Source: Lachnospiraceae bacterium (lineage in GTDB: Bacteria > Bacillota > Clostridia > Lachnospirales > Lachnospiraceae). Taken from it: DNA of 64,000 bases. Positions 1-7,722 of this stretch are shown in pieces. A program made the translations under genes and the position numbers. The notes under the pieces were generated by a model. That model was not told the DNA's origin and did no database searches. It was given only the letters and a program-made list of their open reading frames with translations. The DNA lies in contig JAQUUX010000003.1 of NCBI GenBank assembly GCA_028693705.1, positions 1 to 64,000 on the forward strand, given 5' to 3'. The number at the start of each line of letters is the position of its first letter. Position 1 is the first letter of the stretch.

Positions 1-50
1 TTTGCAGTTTCAGAGTAAGCCATTTTTCTCCACTGTTCTAACAATGCCAT
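1..50 (-). CDS. Partial unknown protein (N-terminus only)
   Basis: An open frame starts with ATG at 50 and runs off the left edge; only the first 16 residues (MALLEQWRKMAYSETA) are present. A GAGGTG ribosome site lies seven bases upstream, and a TTTACT/TATACT promoter lies at 88-116, so this is very likely a real start. The family cannot be told from so little. The short hydrophilic start resembles small SEC-C-motif proteins of Clostridia as I remember them, which is only a guess. Confidence 0.6.
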   Translation of the reverse strand, partial: MALLEQWRKMAYSETA

Positions 51-87
51 ATTCTTTCACCTCAAATTGTAAAATTGAAACACAGTT

Positions 88-116
88 AGTATATAACAAA
101 TTGTCCCAAAAGTAAA
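88..116 (-). promoter_or_regulatory. Promoter of the partial left-edge gene
   Basis: On the minus strand, TTTACT (111-116) and TATACT (88-93) are separated by 17 bases and lie about 40 bases before the ATG at 50. Both boxes match the vegetative consensus at most positions. Confidence 0.6.
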
Positions 117-197
117 TCATGTATAATTTTTTTCAAAATGTTCATACTAGTAACTGTCAATGGACCCCCTCCTTTGATGAAAATAATCCTCCCGCTG

Positions 198-228
198 AAA
201 GTCTGCTTCCAAGCAGGCTTTCTTTTTG
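198..228 (+). terminator. Hairpin with T-run (terminator-like)
   Basis: AAAGTCTGCTT and AAGCAGGCTTT form an 11-bp stem (one T-G pair) around a CC turn, followed on the plus strand by CTTTTT. The T-run is on the plus side although the adjacent HAD gene ends toward it on the minus strand. It may act as a boundary between the two minus-strand genes, or stop rightward transcripts. Confidence 0.45.
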
Positions 229-250
229 GGTGAATATCTGTTCAGGGGAT

Positions 251-853
251 TTATTCCACTCCAAGTTCTTTTAATTCCCGTAATGCCTGTTCTCTGCTTT
301 CAAACAAAATAGTATGAATACCTTCTTTTGCTGCGCCTTCTACATTTTCTTTTCTATCATCTAAGAACACACATTCCGAAGCATTTAGATGATATCGTTT
401 TAATAAAAGCTGATATATTTCCGGTTGCGGTTTGATCATCTTATCCTGATAAGATAAGATTCCTCCGTCAGTATATTTCAGAAAAGCCAAAGCTCTCTTG
501 GTTTCTCTGTGTGCTTTTTTTGAATAATTGGATAATACCAGTACCTGATATCCCTTCTTCTTCAATTCCTGCACCCAGGAAACAGCATATTCCTTTGGAT
601 TAATGATTTCGTCCATATTTGCAACTGCCTTGCGAATCACAGCTTCGATCTCCGGATCACTGTCAATGAAACCCTGCAGCACTTCCTCTTCTGTCCAGAT
701 TCCTCTGTCATACTCGTCCCATACCGGATTCATCACGGTTGCCTTTACCAGCCGTTCAAAAATTTCTTCATCTCCTGCGGCCTGACGAAAATAGGGTTCC
801 CAGTCAAATCCCGCCAATACATTTCCAATATCAAAAATAACTGTTTTGATCAT
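251..853 (-). CDS. HAD-family phosphatase, YihX-like
   Basis: A haloacid-dehalogenase-type sugar-phosphate phosphatase of about 200 residues. The first motif is VIFDIGNVL (nucleophile D8), in the DxGN form seen in E. coli YihX (alpha-glucose-1-phosphatase) rather than the classic DxDGT. The middle motif VLVLSNYS supplies the Ser, K follows in MIKPQPEIY, and the acidic pair is in FLDDRKENVEG. The ATG at 853 was chosen because GAGG overlapping the LysR stop codon is its ribosome site; a longer GTG start at 865 would use that same GTGAGG. The gene directly follows the LysR gene and is probably co-transcribed. The true substrate is not evident. Confidence 0.85.
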   Translation of the reverse strand: MIKTVIFDIGNVLAGFDWEPYFRQAAGDEEIFERLVKATVMNPVWDEYDRGIWTEEEVLQGFIDSDPEIEAVIRKAVANMDEIINPKEYAVSWVQELKKKGYQVLVLSNYSKKAHRETKRALAFLKYTDGGILSYQDKMIKPQPEIYQLLLKRYHLNASECVFLDDRKENVEGAAKEGIHTILFESREQALRELKELGVE

Positions 854-861
854 AATATTCC

Positions 862-1761
862 TCACTTTTTCCCTGTATTCTGGTCTATAATTGCTAAAAG
901 CTCATCTGCTGCTACAGACTTTATCTTCTTTTCATCTGTTACCACACAAATCTGTCTTTTTGGGATCATTTTATTAAAACGCAGTGCAAACAATCTTCCC
1001 GACTCCATATCCGCCTTTGCAAAATCCTTAACAATCATACCAATTCCCAGACTCCTCAGTGCAAACTGTACGATCATATCGGAAGTTGCCAGTTCGAATT
1101 CCGGATGAAGTTCCACATGATTTTCCCGTAAAAAGGTATCCATATAGGTTCTGGTACTGGTTCCCTTCTCCAGTGAAATCAATGGCAGTTTCTCCAGTTC
1201 CTGGAAATCCAGTGTTTTATTTTTATACGGGATAAAGCGTCTGCCCGCCACAAAAATATCTTCAATTTCCCGCACAGTCCTGATCCTAAGTCCCTCTCTG
1301 TTTTCAAAAGGAGTGGATACCACACCAAAATCTATCATACCGTCTCTGAGATTTTGTAATGTTTCCGGTGTGGGTGCATTGGTTACTGTCACTTTTATTC
1401 CCGGATGGCTCTCATGGAAAATTTCCAGGAATGGCAGAAGATAAAATTGTAATGTCATATCACTGGCACCAATTCTGATCTCTCCTGCATCGAGATGCCG
1501 CATTTCGTATAGCTTGCGTTCTCCCATTTCCATCTGTTCGTACCCTTTAGATACATAAGCATATAAAACAGCACCTTCTTCTGTGAGAGTAACACCCTTA
1601 GAAGTTCGCACGAAAAGCTTTGTTTCTACTGCCTGTTCCAGTTGCTTTAAAGACTGACTTACCGCCGGTTGAGAAATAGATAATTTTTCAGCCGCCAGCG
1701 TAAGGCTCTTACACCTGGCAACAGTTACAAAAACCTTATAATATTCCAGATAGTTTACCAT
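862..1761 (-). CDS. LysR-family transcriptional regulator
   Basis: A 299-residue LysR regulator. The N-terminal winged helix covers about residues 1-60 with the characteristic LTLAAEKLSISQPAVSQSLK stretch. The C-terminal periplasmic-binding-protein-like effector domain starts near residue 88 (GEIRIGASDM). ATG 1761 sits after AGGAGC; an upstream TTG at 1779 is possible but overlaps a large inverted repeat. The stop codon overlaps the ribosome site of the HAD gene, so the two form an operon. The effector and targets are unknown. It may act on the downstream gene or on the left-edge gene. Confidence 0.88.
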   Translation of the reverse strand: MVNYLEYYKVFVTVARCKSLTLAAEKLSISQPAVSQSLKQLEQAVETKLFVRTSKGVTLTEEGAVLYAYVSKGYEQMEMGERKLYEMRHLDAGEIRIGASDMTLQFYLLPFLEIFHESHPGIKVTVTNAPTPETLQNLRDGMIDFGVVSTPFENREGLRIRTVREIEDIFVAGRRFIPYKNKTLDFQELEKLPLISLEKGTSTRTYMDTFLRENHVELHPEFELATSDMIVQFALRSLGIGMIVKDFAKADMESGRLFALRFNKMIPKRQICVVTDEKKIKSVAADELLAIIDQNTGKK

Positions 1762-1776
1762 TTTGCTCCTATTTAC

Positions 1777-1826
1777 CAAAGAGACAAAAGACTGTCACAT
1801 AACTGCGGCAGTCCTTTATCTCTTTG
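1777..1826. repeat. Long inverted repeat between purA and LysR gene
   Basis: CAAAGAGACAAAAGACTG pairs with CAGTCCTTTATCTCTTTG across a loop of about a dozen bases, an almost perfect 18-bp stem. It lies about 60 nt past the purA stop and right before the LysR start. On the minus strand the distal arm carries TTTTG, so it may be the purA terminator or an attenuator that limits read-through into the LysR gene. Confidence 0.55.
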
Positions 1827-1883
1827 TCTGATATGATCTCATGCTATGGAATAATCATAACATGTTCCATTTATATTCGCTTT

Positions 1884-3176
1884 CTATTTCTTTAATGGAC
1901 TTTCTCTGTAAATAATATCGCTTCTGCCAGGTCCGTTACTTACCATAGTAATTGGATAACCAATCTGTTCTTCTACGAATTCTACATATTTCCTGCAATT
2001 TTCCGGCAAATCTTCGTATTTCTTAATGCCACGAATTTCGCAGTTCCAGCCCGGAAGCTTCTTTATAACCGGCTTTGCTTTTTCCAGCTTATAAGTAACC
2101 GGGAAATCAGTTGTTACTTCCCCATCAATATCATAGCCAACACATACCGGAATCTCTTCCAGATAGCCTAATACATCCAATACGGTAAAGGCAACATCTG
2201 TAGTTCCCTGTAATCTGCAGCCATATTTGGAAGCTACGCAATCGAACCATCCCATTCTGCGAGGACGTCCGGTAGTTGCGCCAAATTCGCCGCCATCGCC
2301 GCCACGTCTTCTGAGTTCATCTGCTTCCTCGCCAAAAATCTCGGAAACAAAAGCACCGGCGCCTACTGCTGAAGAATAAGCCTTGCAGACAGTCACAATT
2401 TCTTTGATCTCGTAAGGCGGAATACCGGCTCCAATGGCACCATATGCAGCCAGTGTAGAAGAAGATGTAACCATAGGGTAAATACCATGATCAGGATCTT
2501 TTAAGGTACCCAGCTGGCCTTCTAAGAGAATGGTCTTGCCTTCCTTGATTGCTCTGTCCAGATATGCAGATACATCACATACGAATGGTGCGATCTGTTC
2601 TTTATATTCATGTAAGGTAGCCAGCAATTCTGCAGGCTGTAAACATGGTTTATGATAGAGATGTTCGAACAGCACGTTTTTCTCTACGCAGATTCGCTCA
2701 ACCTTTTCCTCTAACAGCGCTTCATCAAATAATTCGCTGACCTGGAAACCGATCTTTGCATATTTATCGGAGTAAAATGGTGCAATACCGGATTTGGTAG
2801 AACCAAAGGACTTACCACCCAGACGTTCTTCCTCATACTGGTCTAACAGGATGTGATATGGCATAACCATCTGAGCTCTGTCAGATACCAGGATCTTGGG
2901 CATTGGTACGTCTCTGTCAGTAATAGATTTGATTTCCTTCATTAAAACAGGAATATTCAATGCAACACCATTTCCAATAATACTGGTGGTATGACCATAG
3001 AATACACCTGATGGTAATGTATGAAGTGCAAATTTACCATATTCATTCACGATTGTATGACCTGCATTGGCACCACCCTGGAAACGGATGATAATGTCAG
3101 CCTTTTCGGCCAGCATATCTGTAATCTTGCCCTTGCCTTCGTCTCCCCAGTTCGCTCCAACTACTGCTTTTACCAT
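1884..3176 (-). CDS. purA: Adenylosuccinate synthetase
   Basis: PurA, 430 residues, joins IMP and aspartate using GTP to form adenylosuccinate, the first committed step to AMP. The N-terminus has the P-loop-like VGANWGDEGKGKITD with catalytic Asp, then GGANAGHTI with the catalytic His. Further conserved stretches are GSTKSGIAPFYSDK, TSSSTLAAYGA and GRPRRMGWFD near the C-terminal half. The start has a GGAGG box seven bases upstream. It is a single-gene unit with its own promoter at 3224-3252, separate from the purC-purF-purB operon at 12-15.7 kb, whose PurB performs the next step. Confidence 0.97.
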   Translation of the reverse strand: MVKAVVGANWGDEGKGKITDMLAEKADIIIRFQGGANAGHTIVNEYGKFALHTLPSGVFYGHTTSIIGNGVALNIPVLMKEIKSITDRDVPMPKILVSDRAQMVMPYHILLDQYEEERLGGKSFGSTKSGIAPFYSDKYAKIGFQVSELFDEALLEEKVERICVEKNVLFEHLYHKPCLQPAELLATLHEYKEQIAPFVCDVSAYLDRAIKEGKTILLEGQLGTLKDPDHGIYPMVTSSSTLAAYGAIGAGIPPYEIKEIVTVCKAYSSAVGAGAFVSEIFGEEADELRRRGGDGGEFGATTGRPRRMGWFDCVASKYGCRLQGTTDVAFTVLDVLGYLEEIPVCVGYDIDGEVTTDFPVTYKLEKAKPVIKKLPGWNCEIRGIKKYEDLPENCRKYVEFVEEQIGYPITMVSNGPGRSDIIYRESPLKK

Positions 3177-3223
3177 GTTTATTCCTCCGTTAATTTTTCG
3201 TTGTTTGTCTCAATGACAGGTTC

Positions 3224-3252
3224 ATTATAACCGAAGCTTCGGCATAAGTAAA
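3224..3252 (-). promoter_or_regulatory. purA promoter with palindromic spacer
   Basis: TTTACT (3247-3252) and a perfect TATAAT (3224-3229) are 17 bases apart. The spacer contains the perfect 12-bp palindrome CCGAAGCTTCGG (3231-3242), well placed for an operator. The CCGAA core is reminiscent of half-sites of Bacillus-type PurR; that link is inference. Confidence 0.75.
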
Positions 3253-3300
3253 ATCAATATTTGTTATATTGTATATAAGTTTTGCTTATGTGTTCCATAT

Positions 3301-4185
3301 TAAACTTCAGTTTAGGTTACTGCAAAAGGCACAGAAAGTCCCACTATAGTACTTATCGAGGCACGCTTTCGCTACAGGAATTGCGTAGCATCACATAAGC
3401 GCATATACTACATGCGCTAAGTGATGACGCATTCCAAGTACCTCTCAAAGTACTATAGTGGGACTTTCTTTCGTTTTGCACCAACCCGGGTGCCCAGTCT
3501 GTAGCCGAGGCCAGACTATTGCAACTGTTCATTTGCTGTAACTGGGGTCTTTGCGTCACCGGGCACTATAAACTGTAGTTTAAAGGAATAAAGATTGATG
3601 TAAAGTGACGGTTCAGCCGTGTATCATATGCTCACAAGCCCGTTCTCACTACGGTAAACACGTAGCTGTACGTAGGTTCGCACAAGACGCGAACCAAGTA
3701 CAGACGTGTTTACAGTGCTTGTTCGCATACGATACACGGCTGAACCTCGTTTTACGGCAATCTGTATTTCCTTCAATCTGCAGTTTATAGTGCCCAGGGA
3801 CGCAAAGACCCCAGTTACGGCAAATGAATAGTTGCAATAGTTTAGCCTTGGCTACAGACTGGACCAACTGCAGATTGGCAACTTGAAAAGAATAACGAAT
3901 GTAACGAACAGGCAGTAGTGCGGGTGTGTATTCTTCCATTGCCTGTGAGCATGTATTAAAGCCACTTAATCATTCCAGACATTACCACAGCTATTCCGGG
4001 CAAGGACGCCCGGAAAGGAACCGCAGAGCCAGGATGGCGATTGGTTCCGTTAGCGTAAGCTGCTGCAATCTAAATGGAATGATTTAGTGGCTTTTATACG
4101 TGCGAGCGGCAATGGAAGGATACACACCCGCACCATTGCCGTCTCGTTATAATTATTATTATTTAAGTTGATAAACTGCAGTTTA
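3301..4185. repeat. Modular hairpin repeat element, copy A (885 bp)
   Basis: This gene-free stretch is one mosaic element bounded by the palindromic TAAACTTCAGTTTA (3301-3314) and TAAACTGCAGTTTA (4172-4185). In order it holds: module 1, a hairpin with perfect 21-bp arms (3333-3353 and 3449-3469) and an inner hairpin; a ~90-nt unit in reverse orientation (3479-3568); TAAACTGTAGTTTA (3569-3582); module 2, a three-tier hairpin (3610-3746); the same ~90-nt unit in forward orientation (3788-3873); and module 3, a hairpin with ~66-nt arms (3911-3976 and 4075-4140). The right end provides the TAA stop of the 4183-4770 gene. Small open frames inside have no ribosome sites and follow the hairpin arms, so I treat them as non-coding. 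Confidence 0.85.
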
Positions 4186-4770
4186 CTGTGCATCTCCCGC
4201 TTTGGAATCATACTCAATCGAAGTAACCGCATCATTTGTCACGATGAATTTCAGGTCCATATCCCCTTTGGTTAAAACCACCATGCCGCTTTCCACTTCA
4301 TAGTCGGAACCGTAAGCAGCCTCAATATCTGCCAGAGTATCGCCAATAGCAATTCCCTCCGATGTCTCTACCATATCATTTTTCAGAATGATGGCAGCAA
4401 TTTTATCATTTTCTCCATCCGGATAAGTATCAATTTCAAAGTTATCATAGGTATACACCTTATCCAGACCTTCAAATGCACAGCTTGGTGCTTCATAATA
4501 GCTGACCGGTTCGCCAAGGCTTTCCAAAACCGGTGCCATGTCCATATCCGGTGCCATAATTGTATCTTCTGTTATCAAAACATAGCCATCTACAGCTGCT
4601 TCCGGTGTTGCCTCTGCGCTGTTTTTCTGCTCTGGCTCTGTTGCCTGACTTTCTGTTTGTGCGGTCTGGTCGTCCTTAGAAATCACTGCTGTATCATCAG
4701 AGCCGCAGCCCATACAGATACCTGCTGTTAAAATAACTGCTGTAATAATGTAAACGATCTTCTTTTTCAT
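4183..4770 (-). CDS. Predicted lipoprotein of unknown function
   Basis: A 195-residue secreted protein. Residues 1-21 form a signal peptide, and C22 in ICMGCG is the likely lipidated cysteine, though the lipobox is not canonical. Residues 25-60 are a low-complexity Thr/Glu/Ala linker, and the rest is a small acidic domain I do not recognise. Its ATG overlaps the stop of the upstream SGNH gene by four bases, so it is the last gene of the surface operon. Its TAA stop lies in the boundary palindrome of repeat copy A, so the last residues may have been altered by that insertion. A role on the outer face of the membrane with the Dlt-like system is inferred only from position. Confidence 0.75.
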   Translation of the reverse strand: MKKKIVYIITAVILTAGICMGCGSDDTAVISKDDQTAQTESQATEPEQKNSAEATPEAAVDGYVLITEDTIMAPDMDMAPVLESLGEPVSYYEAPSCAFEGLDKVYTYDNFEIDTYPDGENDKIAAIILKNDMVETSEGIAIGDTLADIEAAYGSDYEVESGMVVLTKGDMDLKFIVTNDAVTSIEYDSKAGDAQ

Positions 4771-5825
4771 TTTTCTTCTCCTTTTTTCTGTCTCTCGATA
4801 TCCTGCTCATAAGCCTTGATTTTCGGCTCCCAAGCTGTCTGTAATACACTTTCCCCTCTTCTGTCCGGGATTTCAAATTCCTGCTGCAATATCTTTCCAA
4901 AATAATCTGACAGCTTATCCGCTCCTGACAAATTCAAATGCAGACCTGCATCATAGGTATCCGTGGTAAAGTCCAGACCTATTTCTTCTGTCAAATCAAG
5001 GAAATTATAATAGGGCAAGTCGTTTGTCTGCGCATACTGATCCATCTGTTCTTCCCATTCATCATACCAATATGGATAAAGACTGGGCGCTTTTACCAAA
5101 ATCAGCTGTACTCCGTGTGATCTGCAAAGATCTCTCATTTTATCCAGATAAGCATAGGCCGTACTTCCAAACTGATAATCTGCCAGTATCTTTCCCTCCG
5201 GCACATTTTCTGCCGGTTTTACGTCCACCCGCAGATAGTATCCGTTATGGGATACTTTATCCTTTGTCCAGAAATATTCCAGATCCTCTGTCGAAAGTTC
5301 CTGCCATCTGGAATGATATCGCAAAATAGGAAATGCATAATCCAGAAATTTTTCATCCGGCATCATGGATGCTCTGATGGAATTAATCTTACTGGCAGAC
5401 CATCGCATACCGTCCAATGTCATACGGTTAAAAGCTTCCTTTTGCGGTTCATTATATTTCATGGACAATACATTAAATACAATAGCCTTGGGCGTCTCAT
5501 ACTTTAATGTCTCCTCCATCAGATAATATGACTGCCAGATCAGTTGCTGAGCGCTGCCTCTGATGTAACTGTTGATTCCATAGTGTTCCCACAGATATAC
5601 CGGATCCATGTTTTCATACAATTCGCAGTCTCCTACGAAAACTACATCATGATTTTTTTCTTCCTCATAATATTCTGCGATCATGGCGCCTTCTACAATA
5701 TCCGTCATATATTTTGGCATGAAAAGCCGTTGTAGCAGAAACAGGGTTCCCAGTACAAATATTGTTGCTAAAAGTACACGCATCGCTTTTTTCTTATTTA
5801 TATTCACATGCTTTTTATCTTCCAT
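4767..5825 (-). CDS. Membrane-anchored SGNH/DltD-like protein
   Basis: A 352-residue protein with one N-terminal membrane helix (about residues 14-34) followed by an extracytoplasmic SGNH-like domain. FVGDCELYENMDP is at the position of the GDS block but has Cys instead of Ser. DAGLHLNLSGADKLSDYF near residue 300 resembles the block V Asp/His region. Such proteins accompany MBOAT acyltransferases, as DltD accompanies DltB, and act in the final transfer of an acyl or aminoacyl group to the wall polymer. ATG 5825 follows AGGA by five bases; a GTG twelve bases upstream is less likely. The Ser-to-Cys change leaves open whether it is a hydrolase or a structural partner. Confidence 0.75.
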   Translation of the reverse strand: MEDKKHVNINKKKAMRVLLATIFVLGTLFLLQRLFMPKYMTDIVEGAMIAEYYEEEKNHDVVFVGDCELYENMDPVYLWEHYGINSYIRGSAQQLIWQSYYLMEETLKYETPKAIVFNVLSMKYNEPQKEAFNRMTLDGMRWSASKINSIRASMMPDEKFLDYAFPILRYHSRWQELSTEDLEYFWTKDKVSHNGYYLRVDVKPAENVPEGKILADYQFGSTAYAYLDKMRDLCRSHGVQLILVKAPSLYPYWYDEWEEQMDQYAQTNDLPYYNFLDLTEEIGLDFTTDTYDAGLHLNLSGADKLSDYFGKILQQEFEIPDRRGESVLQTAWEPKIKAYEQDIERQKKGEEK

Positions 5826-5861
5826 ACATGTCCTCACGCTTCATACAGGCTCTTCTTTTCA

Positions 5862-7469
5862 TCAAAACTGATTATAAATAAACTGACTGGCATCAAATCC
5901 CACACCATATGCACCCAGTATCAGTACTATCAAAAACAGCCCATACCATAAGCCAAACCTGATAATACCCGGCATATCTGCAATCTTCATTCTGACAGAA
6001 CCACTTCTTTGTACCATGCTCACGGTAAATACCAGAAGAAGGCCGAGTATCAGCACCAGATAGTCCCATCCATTTAGTCCAAGTTCCAAAAAAGAAGCTC
6101 CGGAAAGATTATTCCAATTCCAGTTGGTAAACATGGTACCAAACATACGAAAGGTCAGTGGTACGTCACGATAACAGTCAAATAATCTAAGGCAGCTCAT
6201 CAGCAATACTGTCCTGGTTACCTGAAATACCTTCCACCCAAAGTTCCCCTGCAAATGAATGCCTTTGCCCTCCATCTTCTGATAGAACAAACGATATAAG
6301 GGTTCAAATTCCTGGCTGATCAAAATCACCACGCAGTTGCCCAGTCCCCAGACGATAAAGTTCCAGCTTGCACCATGCCAGATGCCTGTTGTAAACCACA
6401 CCACGATACAGGACAAATATACGCTGACTCTTTTACCAATCTGCTCTCCCAGATGTTTTCTGGACCATTTGCCCAGTTTCAACATAGGGCCGCAAACGGA
6501 GATGGGATAAAATATGTAATCCGTAAACCATGATCCCATGGTAATATGCCACCGGTTCCAATATTCTTTAATACATTTAGAAAAGAAGGGACGTTTAAAG
6601 TTCTCTGTTACCCTGATTCCCATGACTTCCGCCACGCCAATGGTAATATCAATACCACCGGTAAAATCACAGTACAATTCAAATGCATAGAACAGCATTC
6701 CTACAAAAACAAAAGTGCCCCGGTATTGATCCGGATTGTGGATGATGGTATTTACACCAATAACAATTCGATCTGCAATTACCAGCTTCTTAAAATATCC
6801 CCACAGAATACGTTCCAGACCAAACGACACATTCTGCCAGTTCAGCGTATGCTCCTCAAACAGACTGACCGACAGATCATCAAATCGGCTGATCGGTCCC
6901 TGTACCAGCTGCGGAAAAAAGGACACGAATAATGCCAGCTTAGCAAGATTTCTCTCTGCCGGATACTTTCCGCGATATACATCAATCAGATATCCCAGCG
7001 TCTGGAATGTATAAAAGGAAATCCCCATCGGCAGCAATAGATTCAGATAATCCAGCTGCCTTGTGCTGCCCGTGAATGTAAGAATCCCATTCAGATTGGC
7101 AATTGCAAAGTTGGTATACTTCAATACTGCCAGGATACCCAGATTCAGAAAAAGAATCAGAAGAAGGCAGTGCCATCTTTTCTTCTTTTGCACTGCCTTA
7201 AAGGCTTTTCTTTCGTCCTTATTCATTTCACTTTTATGGAGCAACAAATAGGCTTTCTGATCTGTATAGGTTTTCTCCATGGCACAAGCTGCAAAATATG
7301 CTGATACGGTAGTGACCAGAATAAAGACCAGGTAACTCCAATCTGCCATAGCATAGAAAAGATAACTTGCTCCCAGCAAAAGTATCCACTGGAATTTCTT
7401 TGGAACAACATAATATAATAAAAACAGGATTCCTATAAATGCCAGGAATTCATAAGATGTAAAAAGCAT
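5862..7469 (-). CDS. dltB: DltB-like MBOAT membrane acyltransferase
   Basis: A 535-residue polytopic protein of the membrane-bound O-acyltransferase family. It has the MBOAT signatures: CDFTGGIDITIG, then EYWNRWHITMGSWF (H308) and TGIWHGASWNFIVWG with the invariant His at 365. About ten or more hydrophobic segments are visible. In the D-alanylation pathway DltB passes the D-Ala from DltC across the membrane; the gene for the carrier protein ends three bases before this one starts. The gene order A-C-B-SGNH differs from the usual dltABCD. Alginate-acetylase-type MBOATs share these motifs, so assignment to Dlt rests on the neighbours. Confidence 0.87.
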   Translation of the reverse strand: MLFTSYEFLAFIGILFLLYYVVPKKFQWILLLGASYLFYAMADWSYLVFILVTTVSAYFAACAMEKTYTDQKAYLLLHKSEMNKDERKAFKAVQKKKRWHCLLLILFLNLGILAVLKYTNFAIANLNGILTFTGSTRQLDYLNLLLPMGISFYTFQTLGYLIDVYRGKYPAERNLAKLALFVSFFPQLVQGPISRFDDLSVSLFEEHTLNWQNVSFGLERILWGYFKKLVIADRIVIGVNTIIHNPDQYRGTFVFVGMLFYAFELYCDFTGGIDITIGVAEVMGIRVTENFKRPFFSKCIKEYWNRWHITMGSWFTDYIFYPISVCGPMLKLGKWSRKHLGEQIGKRVSVYLSCIVVWFTTGIWHGASWNFIVWGLGNCVVILISQEFEPLYRLFYQKMEGKGIHLQGNFGWKVFQVTRTVLLMSCLRLFDCYRDVPLTFRMFGTMFTNWNWNNLSGASFLELGLNGWDYLVLILGLLLVFTVSMVQRSGSVRMKIADMPGIIRFGLWYGLFLIVLILGAYGVGFDASQFIYNQF

Positions 7470-7472
7470 ACT

Positions 7473-7703
7473 TTAGTCCTCGTCTTCAAGACGCTCAATC
7501 AAAGCAAACAGGCTCTCCGCCGAGTTGAAATTCTCCGGTGTGATATCCTCTGCTGAAATCGTAACATCAAACTGGTCATTGATCTCTGAGATTAGAGTTA
7601 CAATATCAAAGGAATCCAGGATTTTATCATCGACCAGTGTATCACATAATTCAAAGTCCACATCGGGATGTAAATCTTTCAAAATCTCCAGTAAAGTATC
7701 CAT
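7473..7703 (-). CDS. dltC: DltC-like acyl carrier protein
   Basis: A small acidic carrier protein of 76 residues. The 4'-phosphopantetheine attachment site is S31 in KILDSFDIVTLI. Its length and acidity match DltC, the D-alanyl carrier protein charged by DltA. It starts 20 bases after the dltA-like stop and is followed three bases later by the MBOAT gene, so the three are translated together. A general fatty-acid ACP is unlikely in this context. Confidence 0.87.
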   Translation of the reverse strand: MDTLLEILKDLHPDVDFELCDTLVDDKILDSFDIVTLISEINDQFDVTISAEDITPENFNSAESLFALIERLEDED

Positions 7704-7722
7704 GTTAATATTCTCCTTTAGA

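Noticed and set aside
3569-3582. Integron attC-like recombination sites at module junctions
   Set aside because: The junctions are palindromes without paired GTTRRRY/RYYYAAC boxes, and no integrase or cassettes are present.
3788-3873. c-di-GMP-I riboswitch, because of GACGCAAAG
   Set aside because: The upstream half of the aptamer (GGCAAACC stem) is absent, and the core changes to GTGCATAG in copies C and D. The unit is not in a 5' leader.
3353-4235. Several open frames of 60-100 codons within repeat copy A (and similar ones in copies B and D)
   Set aside because: They follow hairpin arms, have no ribosome sites, and differ between copies by changes that keep base pairing rather than the protein.
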